This document shows positions 32,603-41,942 of a stretch of 64,000 bases of DNA, piece by piece. Location of the stretch: contig CANIBP010000023.1 in assembly GCA_947466075.1 (NCBI GenBank), positions 1-64,000 on the forward strand, written 5' to 3'. The position numbers and the translations under genes were made by a program. Position 1 is the stretch's first letter. The number at the start of each line of letters is the position of its first letter. The notes below the pieces were generated by a model. That model did no database searches and had not been told where the DNA came from. It saw only the letters and a list, made by a program, of their open reading frames with translations. The DNA is from Verrucomicrobiaceae bacterium (GTDB lineage: Bacteria > Verrucomicrobiota > Verrucomicrobiia > Verrucomicrobiales > Verrucomicrobiaceae).

Positions 32603-33549
32603 AATTTCATCAATCCTCACCCACTCAGTGTTCACATTCACGTCGTGAACGCGGCTCTGCTCTCATGCTGATGATCTGGGCCATATTGCTCATGTCCGTC
32701 ACCGTCATGGGCGTGGTCGAGTACGTCACCTACAGCGCGGAGGAATCGAAACTGGCGGCGTATGAGTTTCGCGCACTGCATCTGGCGGAAAGCGGTCTCG
32801 CCGTGGGTTTACATCCAAATACGCGGCGCGGTGACCTCGTGATGAAACAAAAGATCGGCCCTGATAGCGGTTTTGACGTCGTCATCAACTACGAAGGCGC
32901 ACGCATCCCGATCAACTACGCCACGGACGAACGCCTACGCGAAGCCATCTACAATCTCTTCATTTACTGGCAACTCAACGCCGAAGATGCTGGCATCGCC
33001 GCCGATTCATTGGCCGACTGGGTCGATAACGATAGCAACCAGCGTGCGAACGGCGCGGAGGCGGAGTATTACAAGCAACTCGGCATTTACGATGCCCCGC
33101 GCAACCAAGGCTTTGCCCGCGTGGATGAAATGCTGCTGGTGCGTGGCATGGATGCGGTTGATCGCAAGAAGCCCACTTGGCGCGAATTCTTCAGCATTTA
33201 CGGCGAAGGTCAGATCGATCTGCGCACTGTTTTTAAAGACGTGCTGCTGGCCGTCACTGGTGCCTCAGAGGGGGATGTGACTCGCTTCATCTCTCAACGC
33301 GATGGCGCAGATGGCATTCCTGGCACGGAAGACGATCGTCGGATCAGCGATGATGAGGCCTATCAAATTCTTAGCCTCAGCGGAGACCGCCTTCAGTCCC
33401 TGAGGGGTATTGTGAATGATGACGATACCAGTTTGCGGCGCATTACCAGCATCGGCTGGGTCGGCACAAAACGTTCCAAAATCATCGTCGTCACCCGGCG
33501 CAATCAGGAAACTGGTGAGGTTAAATATCTGGGCCGTATGGAGGAATGA
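32599..33549 (+). CDS. gspK: GspK-like pseudopilus tip protein
   Basis: A 316-residue minor pseudopilin: MKFHQSSPTQCSHSRRERG-SALMLMIWAILLMSVTVMGVVEY is the signal, with S at +1, and RALHLAESGLAVGLH is a GspK block. NYATDERLREAIYNLFIYWQLNAEDAGIAADSLADWVDNDSNQRANGAEAEYY is strongly GspK-like (the 'L-DW-D-D---R--GAE--YY' motif). It caps the pseudopilus together with the I and J products. The gene ends in the repeat region preceding gspL. Confidence 0.9.
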   Translation: MKFHQSSPTQCSHSRRERGSALMLMIWAILLMSVTVMGVVEYVTYSAEESKLAAYEFRALHLAESGLAVGLHPNTRRGDLVMKQKIGPDSGFDVVINYEGARIPINYATDERLREAIYNLFIYWQLNAEDAGIAADSLADWVDNDSNQRANGAEAEYYKQLGIYDAPRNQGFARVDEMLLVRGMDAVDRKKPTWREFFSIYGEGQIDLRTVFKDVLLAVTGASEGDVTRFISQRDGADGIPGTEDDRRISDDEAYQILSLSGDRLQSLRGIVNDDDTSLRRITSIGWVGTKRSKIIVVTRRNQETGEVKYLGRMEE

Positions 33550-33667
33550 GAAATGACGGATTATTTATATGACTAATGCCGAAAACACCGCGATTTCGGT
33601 GTCATTATCCCTCAATTCGTCATTGGTCATTCTCCTTCGCAACTAATCCAATTTGCACACGTTCTAA
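33548..33667. repeat. Intergenic palindromic 'tgac/gtcat' element between gspK and gspL
   Basis: This junction has gagaaatgacggattattta and related blocks on the left, a small hairpin ACACCG-cgattt-CGGTGT in the middle, and cctcaattcgtcattggtca on the right. The right part is a partial inverse of the left. It resembles the element spanning gspG/gspH. No ORF is evident, and it separates the pseudopilin block from gspL. Confidence 0.45.
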
Positions 33668-34903
33668 ATGCCCCGCCAAACCATGTCCCTTTCCGCTGCC
33701 ACATTGCTACTTCCCGCCCCTGATGCCGCTTGGCGTGTGTGGAAGCCGCGTGCGAGCGCTAGCGCCGAGGCAGTGGACAGCCCTTCGCAGGCCTCACACC
33801 TTTCCAAACCGCTCGTCATCGGCCTACCCGCCGCTGCTTGCCGCACTATCGGCCTAATCCTGCCGCAAGCAGAAAGCGATTTGCTGGAGCAGATCATCGT
33901 CACCCAACTGGAACGTCGCGGTTTCAAGCTCGAGCAGGACGCGGCTGGAAAAAATTACCGCTGGCATCTGCTTGGCAATCTCGGCGGCCAAGCCGTCGTT
34001 AGTGTCGATCTTCTTGCTGACCCTTTCCCCGAAGCACTCGCCGCTGCCCATGCGAGTGATTACACCGCTGCGTTGCGCCTAGCGCAGCTTCCAGTGGGGC
34101 ATATTGTGATCATTGAGGAGCAAGGCGACCTCGTATTGGCCGCTAGTCATCAAGGCAAACTCTACCACAGCCACATTTTCGCACAGACACCTGCCGCCGA
34201 AGATGCATTGGCCTTGGAAATCACTCTAGCACGTCTCACACTGGAGTCAGACCTGGGCACCGACAGCATCACCGGTGTGGCGCTCATCGGTGCCAGCTTT
34301 GACCGTGGCCTGGTGACACGCCTCAGTTCCGTGCTCGACCTACCAGTGCGCATCGTTGCTGATCTCCCGCCAAACACTGCGCTCGACACACGCACCTGGA
34401 GCAAACTGCTCCCAAGAGGCATCCGCAGCGTGCAGACCGCCAATGTGCGCCGTGGCAAACTCACACGTGCAATCGTTCTCGGTGGCATGCTTTATCTCTC
34501 GCTCGCTTTCCTGGCCTTCGCCTACCTGCATTTCCAAGAACAGCGTGCCGCGAAGCTCAATGAAGAGGTCGAAGCCACCAGCGAACCTGCCGCCGCCGCA
34601 CGCAAGGCTAATGAGCGCTGGAAGGTGCTCGCGCCAGCCATCGAGCCGAAACGTTATCCGCTTTTCCTGCTCGCTGAAATCAACCGCATCATGCCCGGCA
34701 GCGGCATCGTCATTCGTGATTTCGAGGTCAAAGGCACCGAGATCGACATCAAGGGTGAGGCACGCGACGCCCAACTGGCCTTCCAGTTCATCGAAGATTT
34801 CAAAAAGAATCGCATCCTCAGCCGCTACGAGTGGACGAACCCCCGCCCCGAAGTCAAAGGCACCACCGCCACCTTCCGCGCTCAAGGAAAGCTGCCACAG
34901 TAA
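33668..34903 (+). CDS. gspL: GspL/PilM-PilN-like inner-membrane assembly protein
   Basis: A 411-residue protein. The N-terminal two-thirds is an actin-like cytoplasmic domain of the GspL/PilM type (SKPLVIGLPAAACRTIGLILPQAESDLLEQIIVTQLE, GHIVIIEEQGDLVLAASHQGKLYHSHIF). A single TM helix follows (AIVLGGMLYLSLAFLAFAYLHF) and a ferredoxin-like periplasmic part (LFLLAEINRIMPGSGIVIRDFEVKG, QFIEDFKKNRILSRYEW) similar to PilN/GspL. It would connect the ATPase and the M protein. Assigned from domain layout and its place between K and M. Confidence 0.75.
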   Translation: MPRQTMSLSAATLLLPAPDAAWRVWKPRASASAEAVDSPSQASHLSKPLVIGLPAAACRTIGLILPQAESDLLEQIIVTQLERRGFKLEQDAAGKNYRWHLLGNLGGQAVVSVDLLADPFPEALAAAHASDYTAALRLAQLPVGHIVIIEEQGDLVLAASHQGKLYHSHIFAQTPAAEDALALEITLARLTLESDLGTDSITGVALIGASFDRGLVTRLSSVLDLPVRIVADLPPNTALDTRTWSKLLPRGIRSVQTANVRRGKLTRAIVLGGMLYLSLAFLAFAYLHFQEQRAAKLNEEVEATSEPAAAARKANERWKVLAPAIEPKRYPLFLLAEINRIMPGSGIVIRDFEVKGTEIDIKGEARDAQLAFQFIEDFKKNRILSRYEWTNPRPEVKGTTATFRAQGKLPQ

Positions 34904-34918
34904 TTTATTTTCCCGACT

Positions 34919-35482
34919 ATGGCCCTCGCCCTCACCCAACGAGAACGAAAACTGCTCACCGCATGCATCAGCGCATTGGTGCTCATGGCCACGTTCATCA
35001 TCCTCAAGCAATTCCTTGACCGACGCACCGCGGCGCTGGCAAAAATCACCGCCTTGGAAAGTGAGAAGCGCGAAAACGAAGGTTATCTCGCTGATCGTGA
35101 CTTTTGGGAAAAGCGTGCCTCGTGGTTGAGCCAAAACATGCCTACCACTGAAAGCCTTGGCACCGCACAGGCCCAGTTGCTTGAGGAAATTCAAAACGTC
35201 GCGCTCGATTACCAGTTACAAGTGCAGAAGCAGCAACTCCTGCCCGATTCTGCCGATGCCAAGACCAACGCTGCCGTCTATCGCGAAGTCGCCGTCGAAG
35301 TGCGTCTGCGTGGTGACCAAGCCACAGTCCTCGGGTGGCTGGCTACGCTGCAATCCCCGGAGAAATTCCAAGCGATTAAGCAGCTCGAACTTGAGATCGA
35401 CTCCAAAGCCAAGGAAAAGACCCCGCAGGTACTGTGCAACCTCGTTCTTGCACGCTGGTTCAAACCCGAATCCGGACTCTGA
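34919..35482 (+). CDS. gspM: GspM/PilO-like protein
   Basis: A 187-residue protein starting MALALTQRERKLLTACISALVLMATFIIL, one N-terminal TM helix, then a coiled coil (FLDRRTAALAKITALESEKREN) and a ferredoxin-like domain (EEIQNVALDYQLQVQKQQLLP, VYREVAVEVRLRGDQATVLGWLATLQSPEKFQAIKQLELEID). This is the GspM/PilO architecture that pairs with GspL. The gene ends 2 bases before the next ORF, whose ATG at 35485 is preceded by the GspM stop. Confidence 0.75.
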   Translation: MALALTQRERKLLTACISALVLMATFIILKQFLDRRTAALAKITALESEKRENEGYLADRDFWEKRASWLSQNMPTTESLGTAQAQLLEEIQNVALDYQLQVQKQQLLPDSADAKTNAAVYREVAVEVRLRGDQATVLGWLATLQSPEKFQAIKQLELEIDSKAKEKTPQVLCNLVLARWFKPESGL

Positions 35483-35484
35483 CC

Positions 35485-36249
35485 ATGAAACATCTTTTTC
35501 TACCTCTGCTCTTATGCGTTTTGACGCTGAAGCCTCTCGTAGCGCAAGAATCCCCCGCGGCCGATGCTTTGCCACTCACCACGGCAGATTTGATTCCCTT
35601 GCCCTCGGATGGACTCGATCCTTCACTGCCCGTGGCACCCACGGTGGCGGCTCCTACGGGTCCGATCGATCCCGATCTGCCACAGCCCTTTGATCCAGCC
35701 AGCCTGACGGCCATCGTGGAGAATTCACCTTTCACCCGCATCGTCAGCATCTCTGACTCACTTGTGCTCACTGGCATGGCCTATGTCGATGGCAAACCTG
35801 TGGTCACCATCTTCGACAAGACCGCCAAGCAGTCTCTTGTTGTATCCGATGAGCCAAACCTCAAAGGTTGGAAGCTCGTTAGCGCCCAGCCATCTGAAAA
35901 AATCGACTTTGCACAGGCCAAGATTGCCATCGGTGGGGAAACCTTTAGCATCCGCCACACCACGCTGGACAAGGACGACATGAAGAAAGACAAGGGCGAA
36001 CGCCGCTCTGAAGGTGGCACTGCCGGACCGCCTGGAGGCGGTGAGCGCTTTAACCGCAGCAAAGGTCCCAGTGAAGAAGATCGTAAACGTTACGAATCAC
36101 TTTCCGATAAAGCCCGCGAGAAATTCCGCGATGTGTTACGCGAAAAATTCAGTGATGAAAAATTCCGCAACGCCCCCGAAGAGGAACGGCGCAACATGAT
36201 GAAAAGCGCCTTCGAGAAAATCGAGAAGGAAGACAAAGGCGGACGTTAA
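35485..36249 (+). CDS. Periplasmic GspC/PilP-like protein with charged C-terminal extension
   Basis: A 254-residue protein with a cleavable signal (MKHLFLPLLLCVLTLKPLVAQ). After a Pro/Thr-rich segment, a small beta domain reads FTRIVSISDSLVLTGMAYVDGKPVVTIFDKTAKQSLVV, then LKGWKLVSAQPSEKIDFAQAKIAIGGETFSIR. That pattern resembles the HR domain of GspC and the PilP domain that contact the secretin N0 domain. It lies between gspM and gspD, where a GspC or PilP would be expected, but has no membrane anchor. The last 75 residues are highly charged, helical and Gly-containing (RRSEGG, DKAREKFRDVLREKFSDEKF). The role is inferred from position and the weak domain match. Confidence 0.55.
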   Translation: MKHLFLPLLLCVLTLKPLVAQESPAADALPLTTADLIPLPSDGLDPSLPVAPTVAAPTGPIDPDLPQPFDPASLTAIVENSPFTRIVSISDSLVLTGMAYVDGKPVVTIFDKTAKQSLVVSDEPNLKGWKLVSAQPSEKIDFAQAKIAIGGETFSIRHTTLDKDDMKKDKGERRSEGGTAGPPGGGERFNRSKGPSEEDRKRYESLSDKAREKFRDVLREKFSDEKFRNAPEEERRNMMKSAFEKIEKEDKGGR

Positions 36250-36299
36250 CAGTTCCCACACTCACCCTTCGGCCAATCCCGTTTCCAACTCATTTATTC

Positions 36300-39035
36300 A
36301 TGCATCGCCGTCTCACTGCCCTCACCTGTTCGTTTTTAGTCATCACCCATTTTGCCTACGGCCAGACCGCTCCGGCTCCCGCTGCTCCAGAACCTCCTAT
36401 TCCGGCAACCACACCGGCTGCACCTCTTTCCATCGTGCCGGCACAACCTGCCGCAGCAGCTACCACACCAGCATCACCAGCCGACCCCGTAGCTCCTCCG
36501 ACAACGGTACAACCAGCAACAGCACCACCAGCCGCAGGTGGTGCCACACCAGCAGTTCCTGCTGAGGGTATGCGCCCGCCCGTAGTACCAGGAGGTGGCT
36601 TTCCCGCTGGCGGCCGTGGCGGTTTTGGTGGCAGACGCGGCGGCGGCTTCGGCGGCGCAGGTGAAGGCGCTCCCGGCGCGACTCTAGGCGAAGGTGAAAC
36701 CTTCACGATCACGGGTGATTTGGTCATGATGCAATTCGCCGCGAATCCCGTGGCTGACATCCTCGCGATCTACGAAAAACTGACTGGGCTGACCCTCATC
36801 AAGGACTCCAACATCTTCGAAGGAGCACAGATCAGTCTCGTCACGCCCAAGCCCGTGGCCAAAGATGAAGCCATCAAACTCATCGAAGCCTCGCTCCTGA
36901 CCAACGGTTATGCCATCGTCACTGAACCCGGCGGCAAAAGTGCAAAAATTCTACCTGCACGGAATCAAAGTGCCAACGCCGTTCAGTTTTCCCACGGCGT
37001 GACATTCTACACCAGTGCGAAGGACATTCCCGCGAATGAAAGCATTGTGTCCTACTTCATGAAGTTGGACTTCCTGACGCCTGAGGACGCCGCCACCATG
37101 TTCTCCGGCCATGTCGGTCTCGGTGCCTATGGCCGCATCACCCCAGTCACCACGCCCCCCGGCCTCCTCATCACCGAAAGTGCCACGGTTGTGAAGCAAC
37201 TCATCGGCATCCGTGATGCCATCGATGTCGGTGACTCCGGCTCGTCGCTCGTTACCAAATTTATCCCGATCAAATTCGGCGACGCTGCTACCATCGCACA
37301 AATCATTCAGGCCACGATTACCGCCCAAGCAAAGGAAAAAGAAACCAAGGGTGTCAATACGATCCGCGGCAGTGCCGTAAGTGATGGTCGTGACAAAAAT
37401 GGCAAGGATAACGGCGGTAATGACAACAATCAGCAGCAGCGCTCGCCTTCCAACAATAGCTCGCCGCAGAAACAGAATGCGCAGATGCCTGAGCCGAGCG
37501 CTCAAGTCGTTGCCGACACACGTCTGAACCAAATCCTCGTCGTTTCCTCTCCGGCAGATTACACCTATGTAGCCAGCCTCATTGCCGAGTTCGACAAGCC
37601 GCTCGAAGTTGCCGAACCTTTTGAGCGCAAACTCAAATACGCCGCCGCACTCGACGTGCTCAGTGCGGTGGTTGATCTGCTACAGGAGGTCAGTTCTGGC
37701 ACCACTCAGCTCCCAGGCGGTGGCACCGTGCAGCAGCAGCGCCAGCAGGCGCTCGCTTCCAACAGCAGCCAACTCCTCGGTGGCCGAAGCACCACCGGCA
37801 CCCGTGGCGGCACCTTTGGCAATACCGCATCCGCTGCGGCATCTGATACTGCTAGTGCTACCACGACTGCGACCACTTCATCTTCGGGTGGAGCCAGTTC
37901 CCGACCCGACTTGATCTCTGGCCCCACGGAAAACAACGCTCCAGTCTCAGTCCTCGTCGGTAAAACCCGTGTCGTCGCTGACCCCATGTCAAATTGCATC
38001 CTCGTCATGGGGCGTAAGGAGGACATCGACAAAACCAACGGTCTGCTCGACAAACTCGATCGCAAGCCTGCTCAAGTCTATCTCGCCACCGTCATTGGTG
38101 AACTCACCCTGACCGACACCATGGTCACCGGGATCGACTATGTCTCTGCCTTGATGAATAAGAATGGCACCAACTTTAGCGCCAGCAGCATCACGGCGCG
38201 TCAGGACATTCTTGCCCCCAATACTGCCCAAGGTATTGCCTCCCGTGCCATCGGTGACATGCGTAACAATGTCATCACTTCCGCCTTCGGACCTGCGGCC
38301 GGCCTGAACCTTTATGGTGCCGCGGGCGACAGCCTCGACATCTTCCTCAATGCGCTTCAGACCAACGTCAATTTCAAGGTGCTTTCCCGTCCCTCTGTCT
38401 TTGCGCTGAACAACAAGAAAGCCGTCATTTCCTCCGGCCAGAGCACCCCGTATGCCGCATCGACGCTCACCAACGCCTCCGGTGCTAACAATAATGGCAG
38501 TGTTACCTCCACCACTGGTTTCGTTGATGCCTTCCTGAAACTCGAAGTCGTTCCTCTCATCAATGCGGATGGCGAAGTCACCCTAACCATCTCGCAAAGT
38601 AACGATACCGTCGTTGGTACTCAACTTGTCTCAACCAACTCAGTTCCCGTCCTCAACAAGGAATTGCTGGTTACCTCCGTCACAATCCCCGACCGCAACA
38701 CGATTGTTCTCGGTGGTCTCATCTCAGAATCGAAGAACCTTAAAAAGCAGGGCATCCCCATTTTGGGCCAAATCCCCGGACTCGGTAAACTTTTCCGAAC
38801 AGACACCAATTCCGTCATTCGCAAAGAGCTCATTGTCTTTATCCAGCCCCAGGTCGTCACGAGCACTGACTCCCTCAGAACGACCTCCTATCAGGAAGAC
38901 ATCCGCACCGAGACTGGCGCTGATTCCGCTAAACGTTTCCCGCAAATCCCAACGCCCCCCGCTCCGCAAACGGCTCCTGAAAAGAAGAAAAATTTCTTCC
39001 AGCGCCTCTTCAGCCGCGATCCCAAGCCGCAGTGA
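36300..39035 (+). CDS. gspD: Type II secretion outer-membrane secretin GspD
   Basis: A 911-residue secretin, the outer-membrane exit channel. The signal peptide (MHRRLTALTCSFLVITHFAYGQ) is followed by a long Pro/Ala/Gly-rich linker of about 115 residues. N0/N1-type domains come next (FTITGDLVMMQFAANPVADILAIYEKLTGLTLI; LITESATVVKQLIGIRDAID), then a polar Asn/Gln-rich insert, a second N domain with PSAQVVADTRLNQILVVSSPADYTYVASLIAEF, and the secretin domain (VNFKVLSRPSVFALNNKKAVISSGQSTPY, VVPLINADGEVTLTISQSN, VTIPDRNTIVLGGLISESKN). The conserved end of the beta-barrel is present. It ends the secretion run. Confidence 0.95.
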   Translation: MHRRLTALTCSFLVITHFAYGQTAPAPAAPEPPIPATTPAAPLSIVPAQPAAAATTPASPADPVAPPTTVQPATAPPAAGGATPAVPAEGMRPPVVPGGGFPAGGRGGFGGRRGGGFGGAGEGAPGATLGEGETFTITGDLVMMQFAANPVADILAIYEKLTGLTLIKDSNIFEGAQISLVTPKPVAKDEAIKLIEASLLTNGYAIVTEPGGKSAKILPARNQSANAVQFSHGVTFYTSAKDIPANESIVSYFMKLDFLTPEDAATMFSGHVGLGAYGRITPVTTPPGLLITESATVVKQLIGIRDAIDVGDSGSSLVTKFIPIKFGDAATIAQIIQATITAQAKEKETKGVNTIRGSAVSDGRDKNGKDNGGNDNNQQQRSPSNNSSPQKQNAQMPEPSAQVVADTRLNQILVVSSPADYTYVASLIAEFDKPLEVAEPFERKLKYAAALDVLSAVVDLLQEVSSGTTQLPGGGTVQQQRQQALASNSSQLLGGRSTTGTRGGTFGNTASAAASDTASATTTATTSSSGGASSRPDLISGPTENNAPVSVLVGKTRVVADPMSNCILVMGRKEDIDKTNGLLDKLDRKPAQVYLATVIGELTLTDTMVTGIDYVSALMNKNGTNFSASSITARQDILAPNTAQGIASRAIGDMRNNVITSAFGPAAGLNLYGAAGDSLDIFLNALQTNVNFKVLSRPSVFALNNKKAVISSGQSTPYAASTLTNASGANNNGSVTSTTGFVDAFLKLEVVPLINADGEVTLTISQSNDTVVGTQLVSTNSVPVLNKELLVTSVTIPDRNTIVLGGLISESKNLKKQGIPILGQIPGLGKLFRTDTNSVIRKELIVFIQPQVVTSTDSLRTTSYQEDIRTETGADSAKRFPQIPTPPAPQTAPEKKKNFFQRLFSRDPKPQ

Positions 39036-39111
39036 GCCAAAAAGCGAAGTTCAGGCCATCCAAGCAGGCCAACACTTGACTCAGCGGCCTTCTTGACGCT
39101 CCCTGCGTGAC

Positions 39112-40098
39112 ATGCATGCGGCGATCAAGACCCTGACACTCAACGAGCCATTCCGCATCGCCCACGGCACCTCCGCCACGCGGCAGGTGCTGCGCATCAG
39201 CGAAGGTCAGCACACCACCGAGGCACCCTTCGTGCCGTATTACGGTGAAGACCCACAGCTAACATTGGCGATTCTGAACCAGGCCGTGCTGCCAGAGCAA
39301 CTTCCACGCACCGCCGCCCTCGCCCTCAATCTTCTGCGCCATGACATCATCGGTCATGCCACCAGCAAGCCCTTGGCGGCACACGCACGTGCCAAGCTGG
39401 GGGCACCTCTGCATTCTTCACCGCCACCGGGCTGTCGTTCGTTCAGCATCCCCGACGATCTCGATGTTTTCGCCGAAAAAATCCGCCTCATCTCCAAACA
39501 GTTTCGCGTCCTCAAACTCAAGCTTGGCTCCGGCGATCTCAGCCTCGACCTCGCCACCGTCTCCGTCGCACGTCACACCGCGCCACATGCTGAACTCTTG
39601 CTCGACGTCAATGGCGGCTGGGAACTCAGTGAAGCGGCGCTGATGATCACTAAGCTCGCCGATTACCGCCCCGCACTCATTGAGCAGCCCATTCATCATC
39701 GCCATGGCGTGGAAGCTTGGGAAGAACTCCGTGCCAGCCTTCCAGGCAACGCTCCGCCTATCTTTGCCGATGAAAGTGTGCAAACCGGCGCCGACATCCC
39801 CGCTCTCGCCGATTTCATCGACGGCGTGAACATCAAGCTCCTCAAATGCGGCAGCTTTGACGCCGCCATCGTCATGATCGCCGCTGCACGCGAGCACAGC
39901 CTGCAAATCCTCCTTGGTTGCATGATCGAAACCAGTCTCGGTACCACCGCCGCTGCACATCTCGCCCCATGGGCTGACTGGATCGACCTAGACGGCCACT
40001 TCCACCTCTCTAACGACGACTTCACCGGCATTGAGTATGATGCCAGCGGCACTCTGCTCATGCCTGATCGTCCCGGCATCGGAGCCATCCCACGATGA
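39112..40098 (+). CDS. Dipeptide (L-Ala-D/L-Glu) epimerase, enolase superfamily
   Basis: A 328-residue enolase-superfamily enzyme. The catalytic KxK lies in RVLKLKLGSGDLSLD; metal ligands are LLDVNGGW (Asp), LIEQPIHH (Glu), and IFADESVQT (Asp); the second catalytic Lys is in VNIKLLKCGS. These motifs and the order match L-Ala-D/L-Glu epimerases, which interconvert dipeptides from peptidoglycan turnover. It overlaps the M20 peptidase ATG by 4 bases, so epimerised dipeptides may then be cleaved by the peptidase. The start is an ATG 76 bases after gspD. Confidence 0.85.
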   Translation: MHAAIKTLTLNEPFRIAHGTSATRQVLRISEGQHTTEAPFVPYYGEDPQLTLAILNQAVLPEQLPRTAALALNLLRHDIIGHATSKPLAAHARAKLGAPLHSSPPPGCRSFSIPDDLDVFAEKIRLISKQFRVLKLKLGSGDLSLDLATVSVARHTAPHAELLLDVNGGWELSEAALMITKLADYRPALIEQPIHHRHGVEAWEELRASLPGNAPPIFADESVQTGADIPALADFIDGVNIKLLKCGSFDAAIVMIAAAREHSLQILLGCMIETSLGTTAAAHLAPWADWIDLDGHFHLSNDDFTGIEYDASGTLLMPDRPGIGAIPR

Positions 40099-41303
40099 AC
40101 GCATCTCTTCTGCAAGTATCCGCCGAAAAACATCTTCCAGCCGCGCTCGATCTGCTGCGTCGTCTCGTCGCCATCAATAGCTTCACCACAAACGCCAGTG
40201 GCGTCGATGCGGTTGCTCAATTGACTGCTGAAGCCTTCGCACCGCTCGGTTTCACCGCCGAACTCGTGCGCTGCGCCACACCTGGCACCGGCCACCATCT
40301 CTTTCTCTCTCACCATAGTGCTGGCGCTGATCCTATCGTCCTCGTCACGCATTCCGACACCGTGTTTCCGCCCGAGGAAGAACAGAGTAACGATTTCAAG
40401 TGGGATGAACGCCCCACTGAAGGCCGCATCTATGGTCCCGGCACCGTCGATAACAAAGGTGGCACCGCTTTGATCTGGCTCATGCTGCAAATCCTCCACG
40501 ACTGCGCCCCTGAAGCTTACGCACAAACAAATTGGCTCGTCGCAGCCAACGCTGCCGAGGAAATTACCGGAGATGACTTCGGTCGAGCCACAATTCAACA
40601 CTGTGGCGGCAAAGCGCGTGCCGTGCTCGTGTTTGAAGGCGGTCCCGTCGATGCCCAAGGCTGGCACATCGTCACCTCACGCAAAGGACGCAACACTTGG
40701 CGGCTCACCGCCGAAGGCAAAGCTTCGCATGCCGGCAGCAAGCATCACGAAGGCATCAACGCCATCGACGCCCTTGCGCTTGTGCTGCCAGACATCGCCG
40801 CACAGTCGAACGCCACTGAAGAACGCACCGTGAATATCGGCATGATTCAAGGCGGCACCGTCGTCAATCGCGTTCCGCATGCAGCCAGCGCCGAATGGGA
40901 ATGTAGAGCTACGGATCCCGCTGCATTGCAACGTGCCGATGACTTTTTCGTCTCACTCAGCGGCACCGCTACCAATGGCACCAAGCTTATCACCGAACGC
41001 ACTGGCCACACTTCCGCCTGGCCCGGTAGTGTTGCCTCGGAAGCCCTCTTCCATCTTTGGCACGAAGCCGCAGCCGCCATGAACCTTTCCGCCGTCTCCG
41101 TGCCGCGCGGCGGTTTGAGCGATGCCAATCACCTCTGGCACCTCGCGCCCACTCTCGACGGCCTCGGTCCCCACGGCGGTAACGCCCATTGCTCTGAACG
41201 AACCGCCGACTGCAGCAAACTGCCCGAATACGTCGAACCAAATTCCTTCGTCCCTAAGGCCGTCATGAATGTGCTCGCACTCCTCAAAGTAATTTCGAGT
41301 TAG
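40095..41303 (+). CDS. M20-family metallopeptidase
   Basis: A 402-residue dizinc peptidase of the M20/ArgE/DapE/CPG2 type. Metal-binding motifs are VTHSDTVFPPEEE, YGPGTVDNKGG and NAAEEITGDDFG. The dimerisation domain begins GRNTWRLTAEGKASHAGSKHHEGINAIDALALVLP, and the final ligand is in DGLGPHGGNAHCSERTA. The usual reaction is removal of a terminal amino acid or amide from a peptide or acylated amino acid. The overlap with the dipeptide epimerase suggests a joint role in peptide or peptidoglycan-fragment salvage. Confidence 0.85.
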   Translation: MNASLLQVSAEKHLPAALDLLRRLVAINSFTTNASGVDAVAQLTAEAFAPLGFTAELVRCATPGTGHHLFLSHHSAGADPIVLVTHSDTVFPPEEEQSNDFKWDERPTEGRIYGPGTVDNKGGTALIWLMLQILHDCAPEAYAQTNWLVAANAAEEITGDDFGRATIQHCGGKARAVLVFEGGPVDAQGWHIVTSRKGRNTWRLTAEGKASHAGSKHHEGINAIDALALVLPDIAAQSNATEERTVNIGMIQGGTVVNRVPHAASAEWECRATDPAALQRADDFFVSLSGTATNGTKLITERTGHTSAWPGSVASEALFHLWHEAAAAMNLSAVSVPRGGLSDANHLWHLAPTLDGLGPHGGNAHCSERTADCSKLPEYVEPNSFVPKAVMNVLALLKVISS

Positions 41304-41314
41304 GTAGTAATCGA

Positions 41315-41336
41315 AACACGAGCTGAGGATCGTGTT
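41315..41336. terminator. Possible hairpin between convergent genes
   Basis: AACACGA (41315-41321) and TCGTGTT (41330-41336) form a perfect 7-bp stem with an 8-base loop between the converging M20 peptidase and flavin reductase genes. There is no long T-run on either side, so termination is only plausible. Confidence 0.35.
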
Positions 41337-41937
41337 ACCTCGGCCTCCGAAGTTCAAACATGTCTTGAGTGCGGCAGTACCAATGCGGACTCTGCATGCG
41401 GCCAATCGGATGATAGGTGCCGGGTTTCACGAGCCAAGTTTCAGCATCGAAGATGTCGTCGCGCACATGGATGCGGAGGACTTCGCCGATGATGAGGCGG
41501 TTGTCGCCGATCTCGACGATGCTGTGGCTGCGGCATTCGAGGCTGGCGGGGGATTCAGCGATGCGTGGCGGCTTAACAACACTGCTGGCCACGGCGGTGA
41601 GGCCGGCATGCAGCAGTTCGTTCTCACCAGCCGGCAATGATGCGGAGCAGAGGTTCATTTTCTCGGCAATCGCCTCATCGACGAGGTTCACGACGAACTC
41701 ATGCGTCAGGCGGATGTTCCGTGCTGTGTCCTTAGGCACGCCGGGAGAGCGATCACCAGGACATAAGCCGACTATGGGCGGCGAATCGCCCAACACGTTG
41801 AAAAAGCTAAACGGTGCCGCGTTCACGCGGCCTTCGAGATCGACGGTGGTCGTCAGCGCAATCGGACGCGGCGTGACGAGTCCAGCGAGGATCATGTAGG
41901 CGTCATCGCGCAGCGGGTCGGTGAGATCGAGTTCCAT
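41335..41937 (-). CDS. Flavin reductase-like FMN-binding protein
   Basis: A 200-residue flavin reductase-like (split-barrel FMN-binding) protein. It begins MELDLTDPLRDDAYMILAGLVTPRPIALTTTVDLEGRVNAAPFSFFNVLGDSPPIVGLCPG, the family core with the phosphate/FMN-binding Ser/Thr-rich region, and continues DTARNIRLTHEFVVNLVDEAIAEKM and IGEVLRIHVRDDIFD. Such proteins often supply reduced flavin to an oxygenase. It follows glcF by 5 bases, so it is the third gene of the glycolate oxidase operon here. Confidence 0.8.
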   Translation of the reverse strand: MELDLTDPLRDDAYMILAGLVTPRPIALTTTVDLEGRVNAAPFSFFNVLGDSPPIVGLCPGDRSPGVPKDTARNIRLTHEFVVNLVDEAIAEKMNLCSASLPAGENELLHAGLTAVASSVVKPPRIAESPASLECRSHSIVEIGDNRLIIGEVLRIHVRDDIFDAETWLVKPGTYHPIGRMQSPHWYCRTQDMFELRRPR

Positions 41938-41942
41938 GACAA

